From NCBI GenBank assembly GCA_030591105.1, contig JAUVBS010000001.1:1-23262 (forward strand): a stretch of 23,262 nt of DNA, given 5' to 3'. Made by a program: the position numbers and the translations under genes. The DNA is from a bacterium (lineage in GTDB: Bacteria; Krumholzibacteriota; Krumholzibacteriia; LZORAL124-64-63). Below, piece after piece: positions 15,259 through 23,262 of the stretch. How positions within the stretch are numbered: the stretch's first letter is position 1; each line of letters starts with the position of its first letter. Below the pieces are notes generated by a model. The model was not told the origin of the DNA and did no database searches. It saw only the letters and a list, made by a program, of their open reading frames with translations.

Positions 15259-16017
15259 GTGGACCGTCGCGAGTTGCTCGCAGGATTGCGCGCTCTGCCA
15301 ATGCGCAACCGGATCATCACCGCGCTGGATGTCCCGACACCGGCGGAGGCTTACGACATCGCGAAACGACTCGGTCCGGACGGGCGCTTCGTGAAGGTCG
15401 GTCTGGAACTCTTCTCGGCCACCGGGCCCGCCATCATCGCCGGCTTGTCGGCGCTGGGCAAGGAGATCTTCCTCGACTTGAAGTATCACGACATCCCCAA
15501 CACGGTGGCCAGTGCCGCCCGTGTGGCCGCACAACTCGGCGTGGCGATGTGTACCGTGCACGCGGCCGCCGGACGGACAGCCATGACCGCTGCGGCGACC
15601 GCGCTGGCCACCGCACCACCGGGACCGCTCGGTCGCCGACCCGCCCTGTTGGCGGTAACGGTGCTGACCAGTTTGAGCGACCCAGAATTGCATGAGGTCT
15701 CTCCGTCACCCGACCAGGTGCAGGACCGCGTCGACCGTCTCGCACGTTTGGCCTGGGACTGTGGCTGCGACGGACTGGTCTGCTCCGCTGCGGACCTGTC
15801 TCGTCTGCGCGCAGTGGTCGGCAACGAACCGCTCGTGGTCACACCCGGTATCCGCCCCCGCGGCGGGGCGACCGACGACCAGCAGCGCGTCGCCACCGCA
15901 GGCGAAGCCGTGGCCGCCGGTGCCGACTACCTCGTCGTCGGTCGCCCCATCACCCGATCCGCCGACCCAGGAGAGTCCCTCGCCGCGCTGGCCGACGAAC
16001 TGACCGCTATCGATTAG
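15259..16017 (+). CDS. pyrF: Orotidine 5'-phosphate decarboxylase
   Basis: A 252-residue TIM-barrel enzyme that decarboxylates OMP to UMP, the last step of pyrimidine synthesis. Near the N-terminus ITALDVPTPAEA gives the first catalytic strand. FVKVGLELF and the signature IFLDLKYHDIPNTV hold the catalytic Asp-Lys-x-x-Asp array. VTPGIRP and GADYLVVGRPIT form the phosphate-binding C-terminal strands. The sequence is of the PyrF group I type. The GTG start at 15259 has GGAG 7 nt upstream. It is first in the plus-strand operon, followed by pyrE, which catalyses the preceding step. Confidence 0.96.
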   Translation: MDRRELLAGLRALPMRNRIITALDVPTPAEAYDIAKRLGPDGRFVKVGLELFSATGPAIIAGLSALGKEIFLDLKYHDIPNTVASAARVAAQLGVAMCTVHAAAGRTAMTAAATALATAPPGPLGRRPALLAVTVLTSLSDPELHEVSPSPDQVQDRVDRLARLAWDCGCDGLVCSAADLSRLRAVVGNEPLVVTPGIRPRGGATDDQQRVATAGEAVAAGADYLVVGRPITRSADPGESLAALADELTAID

Positions 16018-16086
16018 ACGGACCTGACCGGGATGATCCGTGGACGGTCGAGGGCAGCGTTCCCAACGATCAGGAGCTACAGAACG

Positions 16087-16659
16087 ATGACAGCGAACAA
16101 CGTCCTCGACTTGATGGCAGAACTGGGTGCCCTGCAGAAGGGTCACTTCCTGCTGAGCAGCGGGCGACACAGCGACACCTACTTCCAGTGCGCCCGGATC
16201 TTGCAGTTTCCGGACCTCGCCCGTGAACTCGGAGTCGAACTCGCGCAGCGCTTCGACAACCTGACCACCGACCTGGTGGTCAGTCCCGCTCTCGGTGGTA
16301 TCATCGTCGGCCACGAAGTGGCCCGCGCGGTCGGTCGGCGCTTCGTTTTCACCGAACGCCAGGATGGCGTCATGTGCATACGCCGCGGATTCACCATCGA
16401 GCAGGGCGAAAAGGTCCTGATCGCCGAGGACGTGGTCACCCGGGGAACGTCGCTGCTGGAAGTGATCAAGGTCGTTGAGCAGGAGGGCGGGGTGGTGGTC
16501 GGCCTCTGTTCCATCGTCGACCGCACCGGCGAGGATGTCGCACTACCATTACCGCTGCAGGCGCTCGCGAGGGTCGAGGTGACCACGTACGAACCGGACA
16601 CCTGCCCGCTCTGCAAGCAAGGCGTGCCGGTCAACAAGCCCGGCAGCCGAGGAAACTGA
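16087..16659 (+). CDS. pyrE: Orotate phosphoribosyltransferase
   Basis: A 190-residue enzyme that joins orotate and PRPP to make OMP, the substrate of PyrF next door. Motifs include KGHFLLSSGRHSDTYFQC, the PRPP loop VLIAEDVVTRGTS (Asp-Val-Val-Thr-Arg-Gly-Thr-Ser) and a C-terminal CPLCKQGVPVNKPGSR typical of the shorter OPRTs. I chose the ATG at 16087 (MTANNVLDLM), which has AGGAG 10 nt upstream; the alternative start at 16033 adds 18 residues unlike the family. It is 69 bp behind pyrF, and the next gene begins 6 bp after it, so they are co-transcribed. Confidence 0.95.
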   Translation: MTANNVLDLMAELGALQKGHFLLSSGRHSDTYFQCARILQFPDLARELGVELAQRFDNLTTDLVVSPALGGIIVGHEVARAVGRRFVFTERQDGVMCIRRGFTIEQGEKVLIAEDVVTRGTSLLEVIKVVEQEGGVVVGLCSIVDRTGEDVALPLPLQALARVEVTTYEPDTCPLCKQGVPVNKPGSRGN

Positions 16660-16665
16660 CCCCCC

Positions 16666-18261
16666 ATGCCGCGCGCGCGACTGTATCAGGTAGCCGTGCC
16701 GCTGGCGATCGTACTGCTGGTCGTCGCGCTCTGGCTGATCCTGCACCCACCGCCACCGTTTCTGGCCACCAGCGACCTTTACACGCATCTGTCCGTGGCC
16801 CGGCATCTGGCCGACGGCGACGGATTCCTTTGCGATGTTACTTACCCCTTGTCGTTTGCCTTCCCCTGGGCCTGTACGCTGCCGCAACCGCTGATCCACC
16901 GTCCGCCGGGCTACGCATTGCTCCTGGTACCGATCTACCTGATCGCCGGTGGTGATCCGCAACAGACGTTGGTACTCGTGCACTGGCTGATGGCGGTCGT
17001 CCTGGGCGCGACTCTCTGGCTCGGCATCACCGCTTTCAGCCGGTGCGGACGAAGATGCGCGACAGCGCCATGGCTCGTGCTCTGGCTGAGCAGTCCTCTA
17101 CTGGTATTCGTCTTCGGCTGGGGGCAGGTCGAGGCGGTGGTCGGATTGGTCATGCTCACGTTGTGGCTACGCTGGCGCGTACCACCGGCTGCGACGCCGT
17201 CGGAGGCACACCCGCCCGTGCACCGGGCAAACTGGTCACTGCCGGGCTGGTCCATCGACGGCACGCTCTGCGCAGCGTTGACCTTGCTGCGCCCGGAGCT
17301 GATCTGGTTGCCACTGCTCTGGTGGTACGGGCTGCGCTGGTTACCGGTGCGGCAGCGACCGGTGCCAGCCGCTACCGCACTCGCTGCTGCTGCCGACGTA
17401 TCTGGTACGCCCGGGGCAACCGGCCGGCGACGACAACGGGACGCGCTACTCACCCTTGCCGTCTGGTGTGCGCTGGTCGTACCGTGGGCCGGCCGCAACT
17501 GGCGTCTGACCGGCAACCCGTTCTTCTCCCTGCAGAGCTACGCCGAGCACGTCAAGATGACCGACAGCTGGCCGCAGTACACGGTCTATCGGTCCCTCCA
17601 GCCCCAGCCACTGGGGCAGACTCTGCGCGACGACCCGTCGTTGGTACTCGGTAAGACGCGAGCCGGGATCGGTTTCTTCCTACGCCACTTGGGCAACTGG
17701 CTGCCCTGGTCGTTACTGACCGCTGGCGCGGCGCTCTGGCTGGCGCGCCGCAGGTGGCGACTGCTACCGGGCGAGCCCCTCTTCCTGGTCGGCATGACCG
17801 GTGCGGTGTTGATCTTGCTCTACGCGCCGTTCGACCACGAATTACGGCACCTGGTGCCGCTCTGGCCCATCGCAACCTGGGAGCTGTGCCTGCTCGGAGC
17901 CAACGCGCTGGGGACCGCAGGACTCCTACCCGACCAGTTGCCGCGCCACCGCGCGGCACTACTGCGGAGCGCGCTACTGGTGTTGGTCGTCGCGGTGGGT
18001 ACGTGGCTCACACCGGCGCAGGTACCGGGCTGGGTCCACGCGGCGCAGATCGCCACCCGCGACGCACCACGCACCGCGGCGCTGGTCGCCCGTGCCGACG
18101 AACTGCCGCCCGGCCCGGTATTTTGCGACAACGCCGCAATGCTCTGGCTGACGGGACGCGCCGGTGTCTGGGCACCAATCGATGACGAGGTGGCAGCGGA
18201 AATCCGACGGCGGGTACCCCAGCTCACCCACGCGCCGTGGTTACGTCTGAACGACGACTAG
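16666..18261 (+). CDS. Polytopic membrane protein, GT-C glycosyltransferase-like
   Basis: A 531-residue integral membrane protein with a hydrophobic N-terminal helix (PLAIVLLVVALWLIL) and roughly ten further hydrophobic segments. After TM1 there is an acidic-tipped loop SDLYTHLSVARHLADGDGF, then HRPPGYALLL. Later come LTLLRPELIWLPLLWW and NWRLTGNPFFSLQSYAEH. These features resemble ArnT/PMT-like GT-C enzymes that use a polyprenyl-phosphate sugar donor, with the Asp in the first periplasmic loop as the likely catalytic residue. A hydrophilic insert at about 175-200 and a Pro/Ala/Arg-rich linker near 230-265 are less conserved. The ATG at 16666 lies 6 bp after the pyrE stop, with GAGGAAAC as ribosome site within the end of pyrE. 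No sugar-pathway neighbours reveal the donor or acceptor, so the function stays open. Confidence 0.7.
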   Translation: MPRARLYQVAVPLAIVLLVVALWLILHPPPPFLATSDLYTHLSVARHLADGDGFLCDVTYPLSFAFPWACTLPQPLIHRPPGYALLLVPIYLIAGGDPQQTLVLVHWLMAVVLGATLWLGITAFSRCGRRCATAPWLVLWLSSPLLVFVFGWGQVEAVVGLVMLTLWLRWRVPPAATPSEAHPPVHRANWSLPGWSIDGTLCAALTLLRPELIWLPLLWWYGLRWLPVRQRPVPAATALAAAADVSGTPGATGRRRQRDALLTLAVWCALVVPWAGRNWRLTGNPFFSLQSYAEHVKMTDSWPQYTVYRSLQPQPLGQTLRDDPSLVLGKTRAGIGFFLRHLGNWLPWSLLTAGAALWLARRRWRLLPGEPLFLVGMTGAVLILLYAPFDHELRHLVPLWPIATWELCLLGANALGTAGLLPDQLPRHRAALLRSALLVLVVAVGTWLTPAQVPGWVHAAQIATRDAPRTAALVARADELPPGPVFCDNAAMLWLTGRAGVWAPIDDEVAAEIRRRVPQLTHAPWLRLNDD

Positions 18262-18340
18262 AACTCGTGGTCGGACCCTCTCCGTGGCCAGAGCGGGCCA
18301 GGCGGGCCGCCAGAGCGGGCAGCAAGTCGGTCCAAGATCG

Positions 18341-18865
18341 CTATTCCTTGACCAGCTCGCTGCCGACGAGCCGGAAGCGCCAGACAACGCTCTCGGTCGG
18401 ACAACAGAGCGGGTCATCGGGGCCGTGAACGACCAGGGCGAGTTCGATCAGACCGCCGTTGATCGCCATGCGCTCAGGCTTGACGCGGTCTCCCAGGAAG
18501 TAACGCGCGGTGTCTTGTGGTTTTCCGCCGCGGTCGAGCACGACGGCCAGATCGACGAAGACTCCGCTGCCCCCGGTGTTGGTCGCCAGCAAGACGGCAG
18601 CATCGTCGACACCATCACCATCCAAATCGCCATAGGCCCGTAGATTCAGCAGTTCCATGTGGAGGTACTCGTCGGTGTTGGTGTACTGACCGTCGGTCAG
18701 CTGGACAGTCTCACCCGTTTGAATACCGTCGAGGTAGACCGCATTGGCTAGCGCAGCTTCTGACAACCGCGCCACATCAGCTGCTTGCCGCTCCGTACCA
18801 GTCTCACGGCCGCACCCGAACAAGCAGCTCACGACCAACCCCAGAATCACCACCTGACGCTTCAT
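18341..18865 (-). CDS. Conserved small lipoprotein with DxDGDG motif and Cys-Cys-Pro-Thr motif
   Basis: A 174-residue predicted lipoprotein. The signal is MKRQVVILGLVVSCLFGC, with lipobox LFGC and lipidated Cys18; Gly follows the Cys, so outer-membrane sorting is likely. The body resembles a widespread family of unknown function: LANAVYL...VQLTDGQY, then GDLDGDGVDDAAVLLATNTGGSGVFVDLAVV (about 95-125), FLGDRVK, and a GPDDPLCCPTESV block. The Asp-rich loop looks like a calcium-binding or FG-GAP-type turn; the adjacent Cys pair could form a vicinal disulphide or bind metal. The start is the ATG at 18865 with AGAGG upstream; the longer frame to 18961 would overlap icmF and destroy the signal peptide. 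It lies 29 bp after icmF, probably co-transcribed, and converges with the membrane-protein gene across 79 bp that hold no clear terminator. Confidence 0.75.
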   Translation of the reverse strand: MKRQVVILGLVVSCLFGCGRETGTERQAADVARLSEAALANAVYLDGIQTGETVQLTDGQYTNTDEYLHMELLNLRAYGDLDGDGVDDAAVLLATNTGGSGVFVDLAVVLDRGGKPQDTARYFLGDRVKPERMAINGGLIELALVVHGPDDPLCCPTESVVWRFRLVGSELVKE

Positions 18866-18894
18866 CACCAAACCTCTTTTCAAACCACCACGAA

Positions 18895-21800
18895 CTACAT
18901 ATTGCGCCGGTACTGGCCTCCCACCTGATATAGCGCTCGGGAGATCTGCCCCAGGCTGCAAACTTTCGCCGCTTCCATCATAGCTGCAAACACGTTTTGG
19001 TGCTCGACCGAGGCGCGCTGCAGATCATCGTCAGCCTGCTGCAACGCCGTGCGGTTGCGCCCCTGGAACGCGGCGAGCGAAGCGATGGCGTAGTCCTTCT
19101 CGGCCGTGGTCGATCGGATCACCTCGTCGGGGATGACGGTGGGCGATCCGTTGGGATCGAGGAAAGTATTCACGCCGGCAATGGGCAGCTTACCACTGTG
19201 CTTCATGGTCTCGTAATAGAGCGACTCTTCCTGGATCTTGGTCCGCTGGTACATCCGCTCCATGGCGCCGAGCACACCGCCGCGTTCGCTCAACGACTGG
19301 AATTCTTGCCGGACCGCCTCTTCGACCAGATCGGTCAACTCCTCGATGATGAACGAGCCTTGCAGCGAGTTTTCGTTCTTAACCAGGCCCAGTTCGTGAT
19401 TGATGATCAGCTGGATCGCCACCGCGCGGCGGACGCTTTCTTCGGTCGGCGTGGTGATCGCCTCGTCGTAGGCATTGGTGTGCAACGAGGTACAGTTGTC
19501 ATTGACGGCATAGAGCGCTTGTAGCGTCGTACGGATGTCGTTGAACCCGATCTCCTGCGCGTGCAGACTGCGGCCCGAGGTCTGGATATGGTACTTCAGC
19601 TTCTGGCTGCGCTCGTTGCCGCCGTACTTGTACTTGATCGCCTTGGCCCAGATCCGGCGCGCTACGCGACCGATGACCGAGTACTCAGCGTCGAGACCGT
19701 TGCTGAAGAAAAACGACAGGTTGGGTGCGAACCGATCGATGGACATCCCCCGCGCGAGGTAGTACTCGACGAACGTGAAACCGTTGGCGAGGGTCAACGC
19801 CAGCTGCGTGATGGGATTCGCCCCCGCCTCGGCAATGTGGTACCCGGAGATCGATACCGAATAGAAGTTCCGTATGTTCTGCTCGATGAAATATTCCTGA
19901 ATGTCACCCATCATACGCAGCGCGAACTCCGTGGAGAAGATACAGGTATTCTGCGCCTGATCTTCTTTGAGAATGTCCGCCTGGACCGTACCGCGTACGC
20001 GGCCGAGGGCGTCCGCCTTGATCCGTTCGTAGATCTCGCGCGGCAACACCTCGTCACCGCTGACGCCGAGCAACATCAGACCCAGCCCGTCGTTACCCCG
20101 CGGCAGCTCACCCTGGTAGCACGGCCGCTCGCCCCCCTTCTCCCGATAGAGGGCGACGATCTTCTGTTCGGTCGCTTCGGCGAGTCCCTCGGCGCGGATG
20201 TGCTTCTCGCACCCCTGGTCGATCGCCGCGCTCATGAAGAACGCCAGAACCATCGGCGCCGGCCCGTTGATCGTCATCGAGACGCTCGTCTTCGGGTCGG
20301 CCAGGTCGAAACCGCTGTACAGTTTCTTGGCGTCGTCGACCGTCGCGATGCTCACACCGCTGTTGCCGATCTTGCCGTAGATATCCGGGCGCTCGGCGGG
20401 GTCCTCGCCGTAGAGCGTCACCGAGTCGAAAGCGGTCGAGAGCCGTTTGGCCGGCATGCCGTACGACACGTAGTGGAACCGGCGGTTGGTGCGCTCCGGT
20501 CCACCCTCGCCGGCGAACATACGTGTCGGATCCTCTCCTGAGCGCTTGAGCGGGAAGACTCCGGCGGCGAAGGGGAAGAACCCCGGCGCGTTCTCGGTGA
20601 GGATCCAGCGCAGGATCTCACCCCAGTCCTGGTAGCGCGGCAGAGCGACGCGCGGGATGCGCGTATGGCTGAGCGACTCGCGGTAGAGATCCTGCTCGAT
20701 GGTCTTCTCGCGCACCTTGAACTGGTACTTGTCCGCCCGGTACCGCTCCACCGTGCGCGGCCATTCGCGGAGCGACTGACGGCAAGCCTGATCGAGGCGT
20801 GACTCGAGTTCTTGATAGCGGTCGACCAGATCCTGCAGATAGTCGGGTTCACCCTCGACGCGCTCGATCGCCGTGACCACTCCTGCTGCCGTCGGCTCGA
20901 CCACCTCGATCCGCTTCTGGCCGATGCCGGCGCGCAGCATTTCGATGGTCCCGTTCAGCTGGTACATCTGCCGCGCAATGGCGGTCTGGCCAGCCACGAA
21001 CCGGTCGTAATCTCGGCTGCTCTCGACGATCTCGGCCAGGTAACGTACCCGCGCCGGCGGGATGACGAAACGTCGCTCGCTCATCCCCTTGGTCAACGTG
21101 GCGGACGAGGCGAGGTCGGTTCCGGTCTTGGCGACGATCGTGGCCATGATCTGGCCGTAGAGTACGTTCATCCCCGGGTCGTTGAACTGCGAGGCGATGG
21201 TCCCAAAGATCGGTAGCTGCTCGCTGTCGGTGTCGAAGAGCCCGCGGTTGCGCTGGTACTGCTTGCGTACATCGCGCAGGGCATCGAGGCTGCCGCGCTT
21301 GTCGAACTTGTTGATGGCGATCAGGTCGGCGAAGTCGAGCATGTCGATCTTCTCGAGCTGGGTCGCCGCACCGTATTCGGCGGTCATCACGTAGAGCGCC
21401 ACGTCGCAGTGATCGGTGATCGAGGTATCCGATTGCCCGATGCCGCTGGTCTCGACGATCACCAGGTCGAACCCGGCCGCCCGGTAGATGTCGATGGCGT
21501 GGCGTACGTGCTCACTGAGCGCCAGATTGGCTTGCCGCGTGGCCAAGGAACGCATGATGACCCGCGGATCGTCGATGGCATTCATGCGGATGCGGTCCCC
21601 CAGCAATGCGCCACCGCCGCGCCGCTTGGAGGGGTCGACCGATACGATGGCGATGCTCTTGTCGGCGAAGTCGTTCAAGAACCGGCGGACCAGTTCGTCC
21701 ACCAAGGACGATTTACCCGCCCCGCCGGGCCCGGTGATACCGAGCACCGGAATGGTCTGGCCGGCGCTCAGCTTGGCGATCTGCGGCGACAGCTCGGCGT

Positions 21801-22338
21801 AGGCGTCCGGATGGTTCTCCGCCAGCGTGATCAGCTTGCCGAGGTGTTGAGGGTCACGCGCAGCGAGGCGATCGGGGTCGATCGGATAAGGTGGTTCGAC
21901 CGTGGCGAAGTCGCAGCGCTCCAGCAGATCGTCGATCATCCCCTGCAGGCCCAGCGAGCGTCCGTCGTCGGGCGAGTAGATCCGCTCGATGCCGTACTCG
22001 TGCAACTGCTCGATCTCGGTCGGCAGGATCGTACCACCCCCGCCGGCGAAGATCTTGATTCCGGCCCCGTCCCCGCCCAGCAGATCGTACATGTACTGCA
22101 GAAACTCGACGTGCCCACCCTGGTAGGAGGTGATCGCCACGGCCTGCGCATCCTCCTGAATCGCGCAGTCGACGATCTGCTTCACCGTGCGGTTGTGGCC
22201 GAGATGGATCACCTCCGCGCCGGCCGCCTGGAGAATCCGGCGCATGATGTTGATCGCCGCGTCGTGGCCGTCGAACAGACTGGCGGCAGTCACGATGCGG
22301 ATGTGGTTCTGCGGCCGGTAAGCCGGACTCTTCGGCAT
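18895..22338 (-). CDS. icmF: Fused isobutyryl-CoA mutase (IcmF)
   Basis: A 1147-residue adenosylcobalamin enzyme with its own GTPase chaperone, interconverting isobutyryl-CoA and n-butyryl-CoA. Residues about 12-140 are the B12-binding domain, with DGHD at 23-26 (His25 is the lower cobalt ligand). Residues about 195-400 are a MeaB-like G domain: Walker A GPGGAGKS (203-210), [28 protein letters not shown] and NKFD (343-346). Residues about 560-1100 are the mutase barrel. Substrate-site Phe621 (RRFHY) and Gln796 (QAQNTCIF) replace the Tyr and Arg of methylmalonyl-CoA mutase, which favours IcmF. Isovaleryl/pivalyl-CoA is a known side activity of this family. The ATG start has GGAGG 7 nt upstream. 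It begins 21 bp after the outer-membrane protein gene. Confidence 0.95.
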   Translation of the reverse strand: MPKSPAYRPQNHIRIVTAASLFDGHDAAINIMRRILQAAGAEVIHLGHNRTVKQIVDCAIQEDAQAVAITSYQGGHVEFLQYMYDLLGGDGAGIKIFAGGGGTILPTEIEQLHEYGIERIYSPDDGRSLGLQGMIDDLLERCDFATVEPPYPIDPDRLAARDPQHLGKLITLAENHPDAYAELSPQIAKLSAGQTIPVLGITGPGGAGKSSLVDELVRRFLNDFADKSIAIVSVDPSKRRGGGALLGDRIRMNAIDDPRVIMRSLATRQANLALSEHVRHAIDIYRAAGFDLVIVETSGIGQSDTSITDHCDVALYVMTAEYGAATQLEKIDMLDFADLIAINKFDKRGSLDALRDVRKQYQRNRGLFDTDSEQLPIFGTIASQFNDPGMNVLYGQIMATIVAKTGTDLASSATLTKGMSERRFVIPPARVRYLAEIVESSRDYDRFVAGQTAIARQMYQLNGTIEMLRAGIGQKRIEVVEPTAAGVVTAIERVEGEPDYLQDLVDRYQELESRLDQACRQSLREWPRTVERYRADKYQFKVREKTIEQDLYRESLSHTRIPRVALPRYQDWGEILRWILTENAPGFFPFAAGVFPLKRSGEDPTRMFAGEGGPERTNRRFHYVSYGMPAKRLSTAFDSVTLYGEDPAERPDIYGKIGNSGVSIATVDDAKKLYSGFDLADPKTSVSMTINGPAPMVLAFFMSAAIDQGCEKHIRAEGLAEATEQKIVALYREKGGERPCYQGELPRGNDGLGLMLLGVSGDEVLPREIYERIKADALGRVRGTVQADILKEDQAQNTCIFSTEFALRMMGDIQEYFIEQNIRNFYSVSISGYHIAEAGANPITQLALTLANGFTFVEYYLARGMSIDRFAPNLSFFFSNGLDAEYSVIGRVARRIWAKAIKYKYGGNERSQKLKYHIQTSGRSLHAQEIGFNDIRTTLQALYAVNDNCTSLHTNAYDEAITTPTEESVRRAVAIQLIINHELGLVKNENSLQGSFIIEELTDLVEEAVRQEFQSLSERGGVLGAMERMYQRTKIQEESLYYETMKHSGKLPIAGVNTFLDPNGSPTVIPDEVIRSTTAEKDYAIASLAAFQGRNRTALQQADDDLQRASVEHQNVFAAMMEAAKVCSLGQISRALYQVGGQYRRNM

Positions 22339-22359
22339 GGATCAACCTCCGTAGACAAA

Positions 22360-23262
22360 CTAATCGAAGAAGATGCTGAAACCCAAGATGAGCGTGGTGC
22401 GGAAGTATTTCACACGTGCATCGATTTCGAGTTGCGGGGGTTCGCCCTCCTGCCCATCATCGACGATTATCCTGTCCTGGTCCGCGCCGCCCCAGGCTAC
22501 CACGGCGCCGAGCGTGAAGTGGGAACGGCCCATGTCAAACGTGGCTCCTCCGGACAGATGATAGATGTTCCAGCGAGCCAGGGGAAAAAGGTTGATCGAA
22601 TCAGCCGGCTTGGCGGAAAAATCGGTACGGAAACCTCCGTAAGCCTCCACTCTCTCGGTGAACCGCTGTTGCCAGCCGACAGCGAGGTTCAAGACCGCAT
22701 CGAATTCCTGGCGGAGATTGACGTCGATCGGCTCGCCCGTGGCCGGATCCTGCACCGGCTCGGTGGTGAGGACTTCCCGCTCGTCGACACGGCTGAAGTA
22801 CTCCACGGCGACGTTCAGAACGCTACGACCGCGTTCGTAGCCTACCCCGGCGCCAATGGCCAGCGGAGAGACATAATCCGCGGGAATGTCTTCCTGCAGG
22901 CCCGCCGCCACCAACCCTGGCCCCCCCTGCACGACCAGCGACCGCGATACGTACGTGTCCCCGCTCCCGAACAACCGCAGGCTCGGGGTCGTCACCGTGG
23001 CGCCGAATCGCCAGGCTCCGTATACGGCCGAGGCGCCGATCTTCAGCAGGAGCCGCCAGTTTTCGAATCTGACATCGCGGGTTTCCATAAATATGCCGGC
23101 CAGCCCGGTCGTATCGACCGCCTGGGCCACCAGCTCCGAACCGACCCGCTGCGAGCGCACCGTCAGATACGGCGAGATCCCGATGCCCCACCTCTTGCCC
23201 ACCGGCTGTGAAAGCGTAAACCCCACCCAGGTTTCGGTCAGCCTCTCCTCGCCATCGAAACT
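22360..23262 (-). CDS. Outer-membrane beta-barrel protein, N-terminus outside window
   Basis: The frame is open to the window edge; 300 residues are visible. The internal GTG at 23226 is not a credible start, because the frame continues upstream as FDGEERLTETW and no signal peptide is visible. The chain alternates polar and aromatic/hydrophobic residues in strands ending in turns, for example GKRWGIGISPYLTVRSQR, YGAWRFGATVTTPSLRLFG, VYEA-like YGGFRTDFSA, and HFTLGAVVAWGG. It ends in an aromatic strand (LILGFSIFFD). This resembles FadL/OmpP1-like or general outer-membrane barrel proteins of FCB and related bacteria. Transport of hydrophobic substrates is possible, and being upstream of a CoA-metabolism gene would fit, but that is speculation. 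Confidence 0.6.
   Translation of the reverse strand, partial: SFDGEERLTETWVGFTLSQPVGKRWGIGISPYLTVRSQRVGSELVAQAVDTTGLAGIFMETRDVRFENWRLLLKIGASAVYGAWRFGATVTTPSLRLFGSGDTYVSRSLVVQGGPGLVAAGLQEDIPADYVSPLAIGAGVGYERGRSVLNVAVEYFSRVDEREVLTTEPVQDPATGEPIDVNLRQEFDAVLNLAVGWQQRFTERVEAYGGFRTDFSAKPADSINLFPLARWNIYHLSGGATFDMGRSHFTLGAVVAWGGADQDRIIVDDGQEGEPPQLEIDARVKYFRTTLILGFSIFFD

Noticed and set aside
18262..18340. Bidirectional terminator between the convergent genes
   Set aside because: There are repeated CAGAGCGGGC units and short GC-rich pairings, but no clean stem with a T-run in either direction.
18895..22338. Methylmalonyl-CoA mutase rather than IcmF
   Set aside because: The fused B12 domain-GTPase-mutase order and the Phe621/Gln796 substrate residues match IcmF. 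Methylmalonyl-CoA mutase would have Tyr/Arg and no internal G domain.
21409..23211. Plus-strand open frame of 600 codons
   Set aside because: It is antisense to icmF and the outer-membrane protein gene and spans the gap between them. It has no recognisable domain and shows mirror-frame composition.

Overview
This 23.3 kb window is ordinary high-GC bacterial chromosome, densely packed with housekeeping genes. It shows no insertion sequences, phage genes, CRISPR arrays, rRNA or tRNA genes. The host is a diderm: it has a full-length LptD, an outer-membrane barrel protein, a lipoprotein and a periplasmic cytochrome-type protein. A response regulator fused to a PglZ domain (PorX-like) beside a cognate-looking histidine kinase, and the style of LptD, point to the FCB superphylum or a related candidate phylum. 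That placement is inference; I cannot name a species. GTG starts are common (rok, accD, rimI, tsaB, tsaE, porX-like, pyrF), and lptD and serS use TTG.

Layout. Bases 1-15102 are almost entirely minus strand. Read in the direction of transcription they run serS, histidine kinase, PorX-like regulator, tsaE, tsaB, rimI, a 194-bp gap, accD, folC, ROK sugar kinase, lptD, hup, a strong terminator, then a metallophosphatase/multihaem cytochrome gene that leaves the window at base 1. Most junctions overlap or are separated by fewer than 25 bp. Bases 15259-18261 form a short plus-strand operon: pyrF, pyrE and a polytopic GT-C-like membrane protein. Bases 18341-23262 are minus strand again: a partial outer-membrane protein, icmF (fused isobutyryl-CoA mutase) and a small lipoprotein.

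Main discovery. The cytochrome-type gene at the left edge is interrupted by a single in-frame TGA (965-967), and the same frame then stays open for 321 more codons to the edge. The TGA sits in the position of the second Cys of a Cys-Gly-Cys motif. It is followed at once by the family's Gly-Gly-x-Ala-Arg-Arg motif, and about 20 nt downstream there is a hairpin with a GGA loop of bacterial SECIS type. I read this as a selenoprotein with a Cys-Gly-Sec motif on a degenerate metallophosphatase scaffold carrying c-type haem sites. Conventional gene calling would reduce it to a 62-residue fragment.

How the genes fit together. serS, tsaE/tsaB/rimI and hup serve translation, tRNA t6A modification, ribosomal protein acetylation and nucleoid structure. 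accD and folC serve fatty-acid and folate metabolism. lptD builds the outer membrane. pyrF and pyrE make UMP. icmF performs B12-dependent acyl-CoA rearrangement. The kinase/PorX-like pair is the only clear signalling module.
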